Translations under genes and position numbers: made by a program
The notes under the pieces: model-generated
The model's input: only the letters and a program-made list of their open reading frames with translations
Database searches by the model: none
Told to the model about the DNA's origin: nothing
Source of the DNA: Candidatus Baltobacteraceae bacterium
Lineage (GTDB): Bacteria; Vulcanimicrobiota; Vulcanimicrobiia; Vulcanimicrobiales; Vulcanimicrobiaceae
NCBI GenBank assembly: GCA_036488875.1
Contig: DASXGW010000010.1
Span: 1 to 64,000 of the forward strand
DNA: 64,000 bases
Direction of reading: 5' to 3'
Shown here: piece by piece, positions 56,642 through 64,000 of the stretch
Numbering within the stretch: position 1 is the stretch's first letter
Layout of the letters: the number at the start of each line of letters is the position of its first letter

Positions 56642-58633
56642 TTATACTCCGGAGAATTCGGCTCGCGCCGCTTTGCCGCTGAGGTGCGCTTCGCTGACGA
56701 GCGAGTGAACGTCGATGATGAGCGAGATCGAGCCGTTACCGAGGATCGTCGCGCCCGAAATGCCGGGAATCCTTCCGACGACGTCGGATAGCGGCTTGAT
56801 CACGATCTCCTGTTCGCCTTCGAACGAATCGACGACGAGGCCCACTTGCTTGCCCTGCAAGCCGACGATAACGATCATGACTTTTTCGGGGTCGCGCTGA
56901 CCGCCTAGCTGGAAGAAGTCCGCAACGCGCACGAGCGGCACGACCTGTCCGCGCAACGTGATGACTTCGTTGCCGTGCACGGTCCGGACGTCGGGCATTT
57001 CGACACGCTGCGATTCGATGACGGAGTCGAGGGGAATCGCGTAGAGCTCGTCAACCACGCGGATGAGCAGCGCTTGGATGATCGCGAGCGTCAACGGAAG
57101 CTTGATCGTGAAGCGCGTTCCTTGGCCGGCAACGCTGTCGACGTCGAAAATTCCCTTGAGGCTCGTGATGTTCTTCTTCACGACGTCCATGCCGACGCCG
57201 CGGCCGCTGACGTCCGAGATGACTTCGGCGGTCGAAAATCCCGGCGTAAAAATGAGCTCGATGAGCTCACGATCGCTCAAACGATCTTCGGAGGAGATCA
57301 AACCTTGCTTGATGCCGCGCGCGCGAACCTTTTCGAGATCGATGCCGCCGCCGTCGTCGGTCACTTCAATGATGATCTGATTGCCTTCGTGATAGGCGTT
57401 GAGCGCGATGGTTCCCGCGCGCTGCTTGCCGCGCTGTTGACGGACGTCGGGCGGTTCGATGCCGTGGTCGACGCTGTTGCGCAGCAAGTGCATGAGCGGC
57501 TCACCGACTTCGTCGACGATCGTCTTGTCCAGATCGGTCTCCGCACCCGAAATTACGAGCTGTACTTCTTTTCCGCGCGCTTTGGCTACGTCGCGCACGA
57601 GGCGCGGGAACCGGTCGAAGACCTGTCCGATCGGCACCATGCGCACCTTCATGATCGATTCTTGAATCTCGTTGGTCGTGCGCGCGAGGAGCGCCGCCGA
57701 ATCGGCGAGATCCTTAGCCAGCGGCGCGATAATGCCGTGCTGCGCGCCCATGGTGCCGCCGGGGCCCGCCGCCGTCGCTTTGTCGTTCATCAGGCGCTCG
57801 AGCGTATTGGCGATGTCTGAAATGCGCGTGCGGTTGATGACGAGCTCGCCGACGAGGTTGAGCAATGCGTCGAGACGTTCGATATCCACGCGAATCGTTT
57901 GGTGGAGCGAGCTGCGCTTGCCGCCGTCGGCCTGCTTTTGCGGCTTTGCGGGCGCTTCGGGTGCGGCAGCCGGGGCCGCGGCAGCAACCGCCTCGGGAGG
58001 CGGTTGCGGTGCCGGCGCGGGGGCGACCGCCGGTGCGGGTGCCGGTTCGACGGCGGCTACGGCTGCCGACGAACGCTGCGCTTCGGCCTCGGCGAGCAGA
58101 CGCGCGACTTCGGCTTCGAACGCGTCCACGTCGGCGGGACTGGCCGCTTTGCTTTCCTCCGAGGCCGCCGCTTCGAACGTCATCTCCGCCCCGATGTTTC
58201 CTTCGATGACCTGCGACGTCTCCTCGTAGATCGCCACGAACTGATCGAGCCGCGACAGATACTCGACGAGCCCGCTGGGCGGCGGTGCGTCGCTGACGGC
58301 CGTTTCGACGAGGTCGGTAAGAAAGTCGCGCCCGTGAAACAGAACGTCGACGGACGTTTCGGAGAGCGGCATGCGATCTTTGCGCAGCAGATCGGCGAGG
58401 TTCTCGAGCTTGTGCGCGACGCCTTGAACCTCGGTGAAGCCCAGCATTCCGCCGCTGCCTTTGATCGTGTGCAGCGCGCGGAACAGTGAGTTCACGATCT
58501 CGGCGTGACCCTCTGCGCTATTGACGCACTCTTCCAGCTTGAGCAGATCGGCGTCGATCTGCTGCAACAACTCTTCCGCTTCGTCGCGAAAGTACGCAAC
58601 GAACTCTTCGCGGTTAAAGAGTTCGTCGCTCAT
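56642..58633 (-). CDS. cheA: CheA chemotaxis histidine kinase
   Basis: 663 residues from the ATG at 58633 (the open frame to 58744 is unsupported). P1 HPt domain with phosphorylated His55 in L-H-T-I-K-G-S-G-G-M. A linker rich in Ala/Pro/Glu (about 195-265) stands where a P2 CheY-docking domain would be, so P2 seems absent. P3 dimerisation follows, then the HATPase with L-R-N-S-V-D-H-G-I-E, D-D-G-G-G-I-D and G-R-G-V-G-M-D-V-V-K, and C-terminal CheW-like P5. It phosphorylates CheY in response to receptor signals. Confidence 0.95.
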   Translation of the reverse strand: MSDELFNREEFVAYFRDEAEELLQQIDADLLKLEECVNSAEGHAEIVNSLFRALHTIKGSGGMLGFTEVQGVAHKLENLADLLRKDRMPLSETSVDVLFHGRDFLTDLVETAVSDAPPPSGLVEYLSRLDQFVAIYEETSQVIEGNIGAEMTFEAAASEESKAASPADVDAFEAEVARLLAEAEAQRSSAAVAAVEPAPAPAVAPAPAPQPPPEAVAAAAPAAAPEAPAKPQKQADGGKRSSLHQTIRVDIERLDALLNLVGELVINRTRISDIANTLERLMNDKATAAGPGGTMGAQHGIIAPLAKDLADSAALLARTTNEIQESIMKVRMVPIGQVFDRFPRLVRDVAKARGKEVQLVISGAETDLDKTIVDEVGEPLMHLLRNSVDHGIEPPDVRQQRGKQRAGTIALNAYHEGNQIIIEVTDDGGGIDLEKVRARGIKQGLISSEDRLSDRELIELIFTPGFSTAEVISDVSGRGVGMDVVKKNITSLKGIFDVDSVAGQGTRFTIKLPLTLAIIQALLIRVVDELYAIPLDSVIESQRVEMPDVRTVHGNEVITLRGQVVPLVRVADFFQLGGQRDPEKVMIVIVGLQGKQVGLVVDSFEGEQEIVIKPLSDVVGRIPGISGATILGNGSISLIIDVHSLVSEAHLSGKAARAEFSGV

Positions 58634-58664
58634 TTGGAAGGCGCTCCGGCTCCGCCTCCGCGCC

Positions 58665-58683
58665 CCCCATGCTGCGCATGGGG
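58665..58683. other. Hairpin in the cheC-cheA gap
   Basis: CCCCATG and CATGGGG form a perfect 7-bp stem around CTGCG, some 32 bases before the cheA start. It could slow transcription from cheC into cheA or shape the cheA ribosome site. The 160-base gap otherwise shows no gene. Confidence 0.4.
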
Positions 58684-58793
58684 CCCCCGGGCCATGGCGC
58701 GCGACACATCTCGGTGGGCTTGAGATTCCCCTAGGGCGCGCCAAACCATCATTATCGCTCTAACCGTGATTCAGCGGGACTTCGTCCTGCAGC

Positions 58794-59408
58794 TCACTCA
58801 ACGCCGAATACCGAGAGCAGCGGGCCGAGCGAGCCGGTTTCCGGTATCAGGATGAACTGGCCGGCGACTTCCTTCTCTTTATCGAGGAAGCTGGATTCGA
58901 TCAAGAACACGTCTTGATCGGGGAGGATCGACATCAGCGTCCGGAACGCGGCCTGCACCGTGCCGTACGAGAGCGTCGGCACCGACGGGAGCAAGTTGCT
59001 GCCGGTCAGCTGAATGATCGCCGTCAGATACGAGCCCGCGATGATATTGCCGAGCTCTTTAAGCGTCGAATCGGCGATGGAATCGAAGATCTGAATGTCG
59101 CCGATGACGCGATGCAGGAACTGGCTGACGAAGTCCAGCGCCTGTTCGCGATCGAAGAGCACGACCATCTGACCCGGCGCCTCGCCGCGCACGTACATGT
59201 GCAGCGCTGCCACCGTGCGGTTCTCGTGACCGACGCGCGACGCCAGATCGCGAAACTTGATGACGTCGATGCGCGGCTCGCTCAGATTAATCTTCGCATT
59301 GAGCAGCTGCGACAACGCGGTCGCCGCGTGTCCCGCGCCGATGTTGCCGACTTCCTTGAGCGCGTCTTTTTGGAGCTCGCTGAGGTTGAGGGATTGACCC
59401 GAGCTCAT
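58794..59408 (-). CDS. cheC: CheC-type CheY-P phosphatase
   Basis: 204 residues with both CheC half-sites: L-K-E-V-G-N-I-G-A-G-H-A-A-T-A-L-S (Glu19, Asn22) and L-K-E-L-G-N-I-I-A-G-S-Y-L-T-A-I. Each E-x-x-N pair removes phosphate from CheY-P, so both sites should be active. CheC is the usual phosphatase where CheZ is missing. Start overlaps the cheY stop by four bases (ATGA). Confidence 0.92.
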   Translation of the reverse strand: MSSGQSLNLSELQKDALKEVGNIGAGHAATALSQLLNAKINLSEPRIDVIKFRDLASRVGHENRTVAALHMYVRGEAPGQMVVLFDREQALDFVSQFLHRVIGDIQIFDSIADSTLKELGNIIAGSYLTAIIQLTGSNLLPSVPTLSYGTVQAAFRTLMSILPDQDVFLIESSFLDKEKEVAGQFILIPETGSLGPLLSVFGVE

Positions 59409-59767
59409 GAGAGCACCTTATTGATCGTTTCGAGAATTTTCGGCGGTTGGAACGGCTTGGTAATGAACGATTTCGCTCCGGCTTGAATGGCCTCGACCAC
59501 GAGCGCCTGCTGACCCATCGACGTGCACATGATGATGCGCGCGTTGGGGTCGTGCGCGATGATCTGTTTGACGGCGGTGATGCCGTCCATCTCGGGCATG
59601 ACCATGTCCATCGTGACGAGATCGGGCGTCAGCTGCTTGTACTTGTCGACCGCCTCGACGCCGTTCTGCGCCTCGCCGACGACTTCGAATCCGTTCTTGG
59701 ACAAAATCCCTTTGATCATCATTCTCATGACGACCGCATCGTCGACGATGAGGACCCTTTTGCTCAT
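59405..59767 (-). CDS. cheY: CheY-type single-domain response regulator
   Basis: 120 residues from the ATG at 59767 (GGAG six bases upstream). Receiver with D9-D10, phosphoacceptor Asp54 in T-M-D-M-V-M-P, Thr in M-C-T-S-M and Lys in F-I-T-K-P-F. No output domain. Phosphorylated by CheA and binds the flagellar switch. Sits between pilZ and cheC. Confidence 0.95.
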   Translation of the reverse strand: MSKRVLIVDDAVVMRMMIKGILSKNGFEVVGEAQNGVEAVDKYKQLTPDLVTMDMVMPEMDGITAVKQIIAHDPNARIIMCTSMGQQALVVEAIQAGAKSFITKPFQPPKILETINKVLS

Positions 59768-59870
59768 CCGTAGCTCCAAAGGCGTAGTTGGCTTAGGAAG
59801 GGACGCATACGCGTCCCCCTCGCGGCGAGCACTTCGACGCCCAGACCAGGCCGCCCCGCCGCTACTCGTA

Positions 59871-60533
59871 TCATGCTAGTCCGCGGCTGCGCAGTTCGGA
59901 TTGCTTGCGATTGATGAACTCGATGATCGCGTTATCCTCTTCGGGCCGAACGCCGCGAAACCGCACGCCGTGGGAATGCTTTCCGGAGGCGCGGATCTCG
60001 TGGTGGCGCATGACCTCCGCGAGCAAGACCAACGGCGGCTTATCCTCGCGCAGGGTCAGCTTGACTTCGAGCGTGGTCCCCGGCCGCAACGGGCGGTCCG
60101 TGGTGAGCGCGCATCCGCCGCGGCTGATGTCCCCGATGGTGGCCCGCACGAACTCCCCCGAGCCCTTACCGTTGATAGCGAAGCGCCACGCGCCGGTGAC
60201 CAGCGCGCCGAGACGCACGCTCGAGCGCTTCTGCGCGGCCTGCGCGGCGCCGACCAAATCGACGCGTTTAGGCGGCTCGAAGTAGGTGTTGCTGCCTTTG
60301 ACGGCCACGATCTTGGTTTGCAGGCGGAAGCGCCCGGCGGGGGTCGTGTAGACGAACACCGCGGGTTCGCCCAGCCGGCCGATCACCTCGCGCGTGACGA
60401 TCCCACGGTCCCCGCACTCGTCAACGGTTACCGTCCGGGACGCCCGTCCGCCGACGACGACGTCGACGGCAGAGTTGCGCTGCGGCAACTTTGCCGGCGG
60501 TATGGCCGATTTTCCTAAGAACGACTTCAGCAT
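59871..60533 (-). CDS. PilZ-domain protein (YcgR-like, c-di-GMP receptor)
   Basis: 220 residues. N-terminal YcgR-N-like beta domain (about 20-95) and C-terminal PilZ with the c-di-GMP motif: R103-S-S-V-R107 and D135-I-S-R-G-G. Both RxxxR and D/NxSxxG are intact, so ligand binding is expected. In flagellated bacteria such proteins act as a brake on the motor when c-di-GMP is high. Located between flhA and cheY. Confidence 0.9.
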   Translation of the reverse strand: MLKSFLGKSAIPPAKLPQRNSAVDVVVGGRASRTVTVDECGDRGIVTREVIGRLGEPAVFVYTTPAGRFRLQTKIVAVKGSNTYFEPPKRVDLVGAAQAAQKRSSVRLGALVTGAWRFAINGKGSGEFVRATIGDISRGGCALTTDRPLRPGTTLEVKLTLREDKPPLVLLAEVMRHHEIRASGKHSHGVRFRGVRPEEDNAIIEFINRKQSELRSRGLA

Positions 60534-60539
60534 GTGCGG

Positions 60540-62654
60540 TTAGCTCGGCGATCCCATGGGCGCGGCGGCATCTTCGGTCGTCGAAATCTGTCCGATCGAC
60601 TCGACGCGCAGACCCGGCGGAATCTCGGAGTACGAGAGGACGACCAGTTGCGGCGCGGCCCGTTCGGTGAGCCGTTTGAGCGCTAGACGCACCGACGGCG
60701 AGCATAGCACGATCGGCTGCAGTCCGGCGTTCTGCGCGGTCGCGATCTGCCGCGTGAGCGACGTGTAGACGCGCGCTACGGTGTTGGGATCGAGCAGCGC
60801 GTACGCGTCTTCGCCGCGGCGCACCGCTTCTGCCAACAACGCTTCCAGGCGCGGGTCCACCGTGATGACCGACAGCAGGCCGTTCTCTGCGTACTCGGCC
60901 GAAATGTGCCGAGCGAGCGCACCGCGGACCTTCTCCGTGAGATAGTCGATGTCTTTGCTGACGCGCGCTGCGTCGGCGAGCGTTTCGAGGATAAGCACGA
61001 GGTTGCGAATCGGAATGCGTTCGCGCAACAAGCTTTGCAGCACCCGCTGCACCTCGCCTACGGTTAGTAAGCTCGGAACGAGCTCCTCGACGACGACCGG
61101 ATAGTGCGACTTGATGTTGTCGAGCAGCGCCGACGTCTCTTGGCGGCCGAGCAGATCGGGCGCATGCGACTTGATGATTTCCGTCAGATGCGTCGCGATG
61201 ACGCTCGTCGGATCGATCACCGTATATCCGGCCATCTCCGCTTCGCTGCGCGCGCCTTCGGAGATCCACAACGCGGGCAGCCCGAAGGCGGGCTCGGTCG
61301 TGGCGATGCCGTCGAGCGGCGCCGTTGCCGTTCCCGGATTCATCGCCATCAGCCGGCTGACCATCACTTCGGCCTGCGCGACTTCGAGGCCGTAGATCTT
61401 GACGACGTAAGCGTTGGGACGCAGCTGCAGGTTGTCGCGAACGCGAATCGGCGGCACGACGATACCGAGATCGCGCGCGGAGTGGCGGCGAATCAACGTG
61501 ATGCGCTCGAGCAGATCGCCGCCCTGGTTCACGTCGACGAGCGGGATGAGGCCGAAGCCGATTTCGAGCTCCATCGGATCGTACGACAGCAGCGGCACGA
61601 CGCTCTCGGCCGGCTTGGGCGCTGCCGTCGCGGCTTTCTGCGCGGCGAGCAGCGCTTCGCTCGGAGCGTTCGCGACCTGCCGGCGGCGGTAGAAATACAA
61701 GACGAACATCAAGGCCGCCAGCGTGAGGAGAATCGGGCGAGCGAGGCCGGCCAGTCCGAAGACGGCCGCCATGATTGCGGCGATGAGCAGTGCGTTGGGC
61801 TGCGCGGTGAGCTGTTTGCTGATGTCGCGCCCGAAATCGGATTCGTTGGCGGCGCGCGTAACGATAATGCCGGTCGCGGTCGAAATCAAGAGCGCCGGGA
61901 CCTGCGTGACGATGCCTTCGCCCACCGTGAGCAAGGTAAAGCGCTGCAGCGATTCCGGTACGGTCAGGCCGAGCTGCGCGACGCCGACGATAAAGCCGCC
62001 GATCGTATTGATCGCCACGATGATGACGGCCGCGATTGCATCGCCGCGAACGAACTTGCTGGCACCGTCCATCGCGCCGTAGAAGTCGGCCGACCGCTGG
62101 ATGTCTCTGCGGCGCTGACGCGCCTCGGCTTCCGTGATGAGGCCCGCGTTGAGATCGCCGTCGATGGCGAGCTGCTTGCCGGGCATAGCGTCCAAGGTAA
62201 AACGTGCCGCGACTTCGGCGACGCGCCCCGCACCGTTGGTAATAACCACGAACTGAATGATGACCAAGATGAGGAAGATCACGAATCCGACGGCGTAGTT
62301 GCCGCCGACGACGATCTGTCCGAAGAAGTTGATGACTTCGCCGGCGTAGCCGTGCAGCAGAATCTGACGGGTCGCGGTGATGTTGAGCGACAGCCGAAAG
62401 AGCGTGATGACCAGCAACAGGGTCGGGAACACCGAGAACTGCAGAGCGTTCTCGGTATAGAGGCTCGTGCCGATGATAACGAGCGCGACGATGATATTGA
62501 TCGACAAAAGAACGTCGAGCAGCAGGGGCGGGATCGGGACGATCATCAGCAAGACGAGCGCGACCGAGCCGGCCGCGACCAGCAGCGGCAGACTCTGCCC
62601 TAAGCGAGCGACGAACGACTCATTGCCGTTAGCCGGCGATTGTGCTGCAGCCAC
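60540..62654 (-). CDS. flhA: Flagellar export apparatus protein FlhA
   Basis: 704 residues. Eight N-terminal transmembrane helices with the FHIPEP signature region (R-V-A-E-V-A-A-R-F-T-L-D-A-M-P-G-K-Q-L-A-I-D-G-D-L-N-A-G, split in the cytoplasmic loop around residue 145-170), then the large cytoplasmic domain that binds chaperone-substrate complexes. Forms the nonameric export gate. Starts at the base before the flhB stop codon. Confidence 0.97.
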   Translation of the reverse strand: MAAAQSPANGNESFVARLGQSLPLLVAAGSVALVLLMIVPIPPLLLDVLLSINIIVALVIIGTSLYTENALQFSVFPTLLLVITLFRLSLNITATRQILLHGYAGEVINFFGQIVVGGNYAVGFVIFLILVIIQFVVITNGAGRVAEVAARFTLDAMPGKQLAIDGDLNAGLITEAEARQRRRDIQRSADFYGAMDGASKFVRGDAIAAVIIVAINTIGGFIVGVAQLGLTVPESLQRFTLLTVGEGIVTQVPALLISTATGIIVTRAANESDFGRDISKQLTAQPNALLIAAIMAAVFGLAGLARPILLTLAALMFVLYFYRRRQVANAPSEALLAAQKAATAAPKPAESVVPLLSYDPMELEIGFGLIPLVDVNQGGDLLERITLIRRHSARDLGIVVPPIRVRDNLQLRPNAYVVKIYGLEVAQAEVMVSRLMAMNPGTATAPLDGIATTEPAFGLPALWISEGARSEAEMAGYTVIDPTSVIATHLTEIIKSHAPDLLGRQETSALLDNIKSHYPVVVEELVPSLLTVGEVQRVLQSLLRERIPIRNLVLILETLADAARVSKDIDYLTEKVRGALARHISAEYAENGLLSVITVDPRLEALLAEAVRRGEDAYALLDPNTVARVYTSLTRQIATAQNAGLQPIVLCSPSVRLALKRLTERAAPQLVVLSYSEIPPGLRVESIGQISTTEDAAAPMGSPS

Positions 62655-63719
62655 CTAAGCTATCGTCTTTCTCTTGAGCTTGAAGACGAACGCGATCACC
62701 TGCGCTACCGCGGCGTAGAGGTTCGGCGGTATCGCCTGATCGAGCTCGACCTTTTCGTACAGCGTGCGCGCCAACGGCGGGTTTTCCATGATCGGCACGC
62801 CGTGTTCTTCGGCGAGCTGACGAATACGCTTGGCCAATAGATCGGCACCTTTTGCGGTGACCACCGGTGCCTCCATCTCCAGCTCGTTCCACTCCAGCGC
62901 CACCGCGAAGTGCGTCGGGTTCGTCACCACCACGGTTGCGCGCGGCACGGACGCCATCATGCGACGGCGCGCGAACTCGCGCTGGCGGCGCTTGAGCGCG
63001 CCCTTGGCTTCGGGATTACCTTCGGATTGGCGCCACTCGTCCTTGACTTCCTGTTTGGTCATCTTCAGGCCGTCTTCGTACTGATAGCGCATCCAGGCGT
63101 GATCCAATAAGCCGACCACCACCAGCAGCAGCGCGAACTTCCACGCGAACGAGAAGATCACGGCGGCCACGCTCGTCAGATACGCTTCGGGATTGGTCTG
63201 CCCGATCTGCGCGAGGAAGCCGAGATTGTGCGAAATGGTTTGAAACAGGATGGCGATAACCGCCGCCAACTTGACCAGCTGCTTACCGAGATTAAAGAGG
63301 ATTTGTTTGGAGAACAGCCGCGTAAATCCGGAGAGCGGATTGATCTTCGAAAAACTCGGCTTGAGCGTCTTGGCCGAAAAGATGAAGCCGAACTGCCCAA
63401 CGTTGGCAAGGAAGCCCAACGTGAACGCGACGCCGAAAATCAGCAGCATGAGCGGCACGTAGGGTTCCGCCGCTCGCATCAGGAGGATCTGCACGGAGTG
63501 GATGTTCGGGTCTTGGACGGTGCCCGCGTGGGTAAAGGCGTTCTCGATCGAGGCTTGCACCGCCATTTGAGCGCGGCTGAATAGGCCGTAAATAAGGAAC
63601 ACGAGCGCAAAGAAAATGACGGCACCCGGCAGCTCTTGGCTGCGGGGGACCTGGCCGCGTTGCCTGGCCTCCTGCCGGCGCTTCGGGGTCGGCTTCTCGG
63701 TTTGCTCCGGTCTGGCCAT
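62655..63719 (-). CDS. flhB: Flagellar export switch protein FlhB
   Basis: 354 residues. Four transmembrane helices, a charged linker, and the autocleavage site Asn267-Pro-Thr-His270 (V-V-V-T-N-P-T-H-F-A-V-A-L), whose cleavage switches export from rod/hook to filament substrates. First gene in the transcribed order flhB-flhA-pilZ-cheY-cheC-cheA-cheW, divergent from the lipoprotein gene at the right edge. Confidence 0.97.
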   Translation of the reverse strand: MARPEQTEKPTPKRRQEARQRGQVPRSQELPGAVIFFALVFLIYGLFSRAQMAVQASIENAFTHAGTVQDPNIHSVQILLMRAAEPYVPLMLLIFGVAFTLGFLANVGQFGFIFSAKTLKPSFSKINPLSGFTRLFSKQILFNLGKQLVKLAAVIAILFQTISHNLGFLAQIGQTNPEAYLTSVAAVIFSFAWKFALLLVVVGLLDHAWMRYQYEDGLKMTKQEVKDEWRQSEGNPEAKGALKRRQREFARRRMMASVPRATVVVTNPTHFAVALEWNELEMEAPVVTAKGADLLAKRIRQLAEEHGVPIMENPPLARTLYEKVELDQAIPPNLYAAVAQVIAFVFKLKRKTIA

Positions 63720-63855
63720 TCTTCCATGTTTTCGGCAGCGCTCTCACGCCCCGTTAAAGTTCGCATGGGGGAAAGCGGCGGCGGCCTGCCAATAAGGAGC
63801 GTGCTCTCCACCCAGGATGACAGAACCCAAACCTTTGCTTAAGGGAGACCCCGCT

Positions 63856-64000
63856 TTGCGACCACTGCTGCGCTCGAGCGTTTTCGGATTACTGGCTGCC
63901 GCCCTTTTGGCCGCTTGCGGCAAGGGCACGCCGTTGACGTCGGGAACCGCGACCCCGGGGCCGCCCTATATGCCCAATGTCAGTGCCGAGTTTAAGGTGC
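63856..64000 (+). CDS. Lipoprotein, N-terminal fragment (cut by window edge)
   Basis: Open frame to the end of the window. A TTG at 63856 with GGGAG eight bases upstream gives the signal L-R-P-L-L-R-S-S-V-F-G-L-L-A-A-A-L-L-A-A-C with a clear lipobox. An ATG at 63817 in the same frame has poor spacing. The mature start is G-K-G-T-P-L-T-S-G, then P-Y-M-P-N-V. Only 48 codons are visible; function unknown. Confidence 0.72.
   Translation, partial: MRPLLRSSVFGLLAAALLAACGKGTPLTSGTATPGPPYMPNVSAEFKV

Noticed and set aside
61104-62603. 499-codon plus-strand open frame opposite flhA
   Set aside because: Highly charged antisense shadow; flhA on the minus strand is certain.

Overview
The window is GC-rich, densely coded chromosomal DNA from a diderm, flagellated bacterium. 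It carries outer-membrane TonB-dependent receptors, a DUF5916-type barrel, lipoproteins, FlhA/FlhB and a CheA/CheW/CheC/CheY module, GatCAB (indirect Asn/Gln tRNA charging), and a GAAC-N4-GTTC SOS box of the Gram-positive LexA type. Proline/threonine-rich secreted proteins, S53 peptidases and very large carboxypeptidase-regulatory-like TonB receptors in this mix make me think of Candidatus Eremiobacterota (WPS-2) or a close relative. That placement is an inference, because no 16S or ribosomal protein gene is present. I saw no phage, transposase or CRISPR array. No gene-free stretch exceeds 300 bases.

Layout. 1-7.0 kb: two convergent paralogous TonB receptors (the first cut by the window edge) sharing a strong bidirectional terminator. 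7.1-11.4 kb: regulators (HxlR-SCP2, a winged-helix/TPR regulator, a MocR-like regulator whose PLP-binding lysine is replaced by Asn) and a secreted protein. 11.4-14.5 kb: two tandem secreted proteins resembling the EXORDIUM/phosphate-induced-protein-1 family, each with a linker and a jelly-roll-like C-terminal module. 14.6-19.2 kb: three glycosyltransferases, a Nudix hydrolase, a GNAT acetyltransferase and a DUF3465 protein. 19.2-22.5 kb: polysaccharide deacetylase, a membrane protein, RNase HI, a small secreted protein, tRNA-Pro(GGG) next to a long nested inverted repeat, HU and AroQ.

22.5-34.8 kb: hslO faces a compact nine-gene minus-strand run (small membrane protein, rlmD-type methyltransferase, gatC, gatA, gatB, mutS2, GH63 glucosidase, tyrS, zinc-ribbon protein) in which most neighbours overlap or touch. 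34.9-43.0 kb: a TonB-like proline-rich protein with an M19 dipeptidase, an S53 pro-peptidase, a HiPIP-type ferredoxin and two Vgb-like beta-propeller lipoproteins. 43.0-48.0 kb: an SOS-type mutasome, imuA-imuB-dnaE2, with a perfect LexA palindrome just upstream.

48.0-56.1 kb: a BlaI/M56 regulatory pair in which the M56 protease carries a C-terminal pentapeptide-repeat solenoid. It is followed by a free secreted pentapeptide protein with the same CxGC landmarks, a DUF5916 outer-membrane protein and a detached copy of its DOMON/CBM9-like domain. I regard this as the best candidate for an undescribed system here. 56.1-64.0 kb: flagellar export and chemotaxis genes transcribed flhB-flhA-pilZ-cheY-cheC-cheA-cheW, then the start of a lipoprotein gene running off the right edge.
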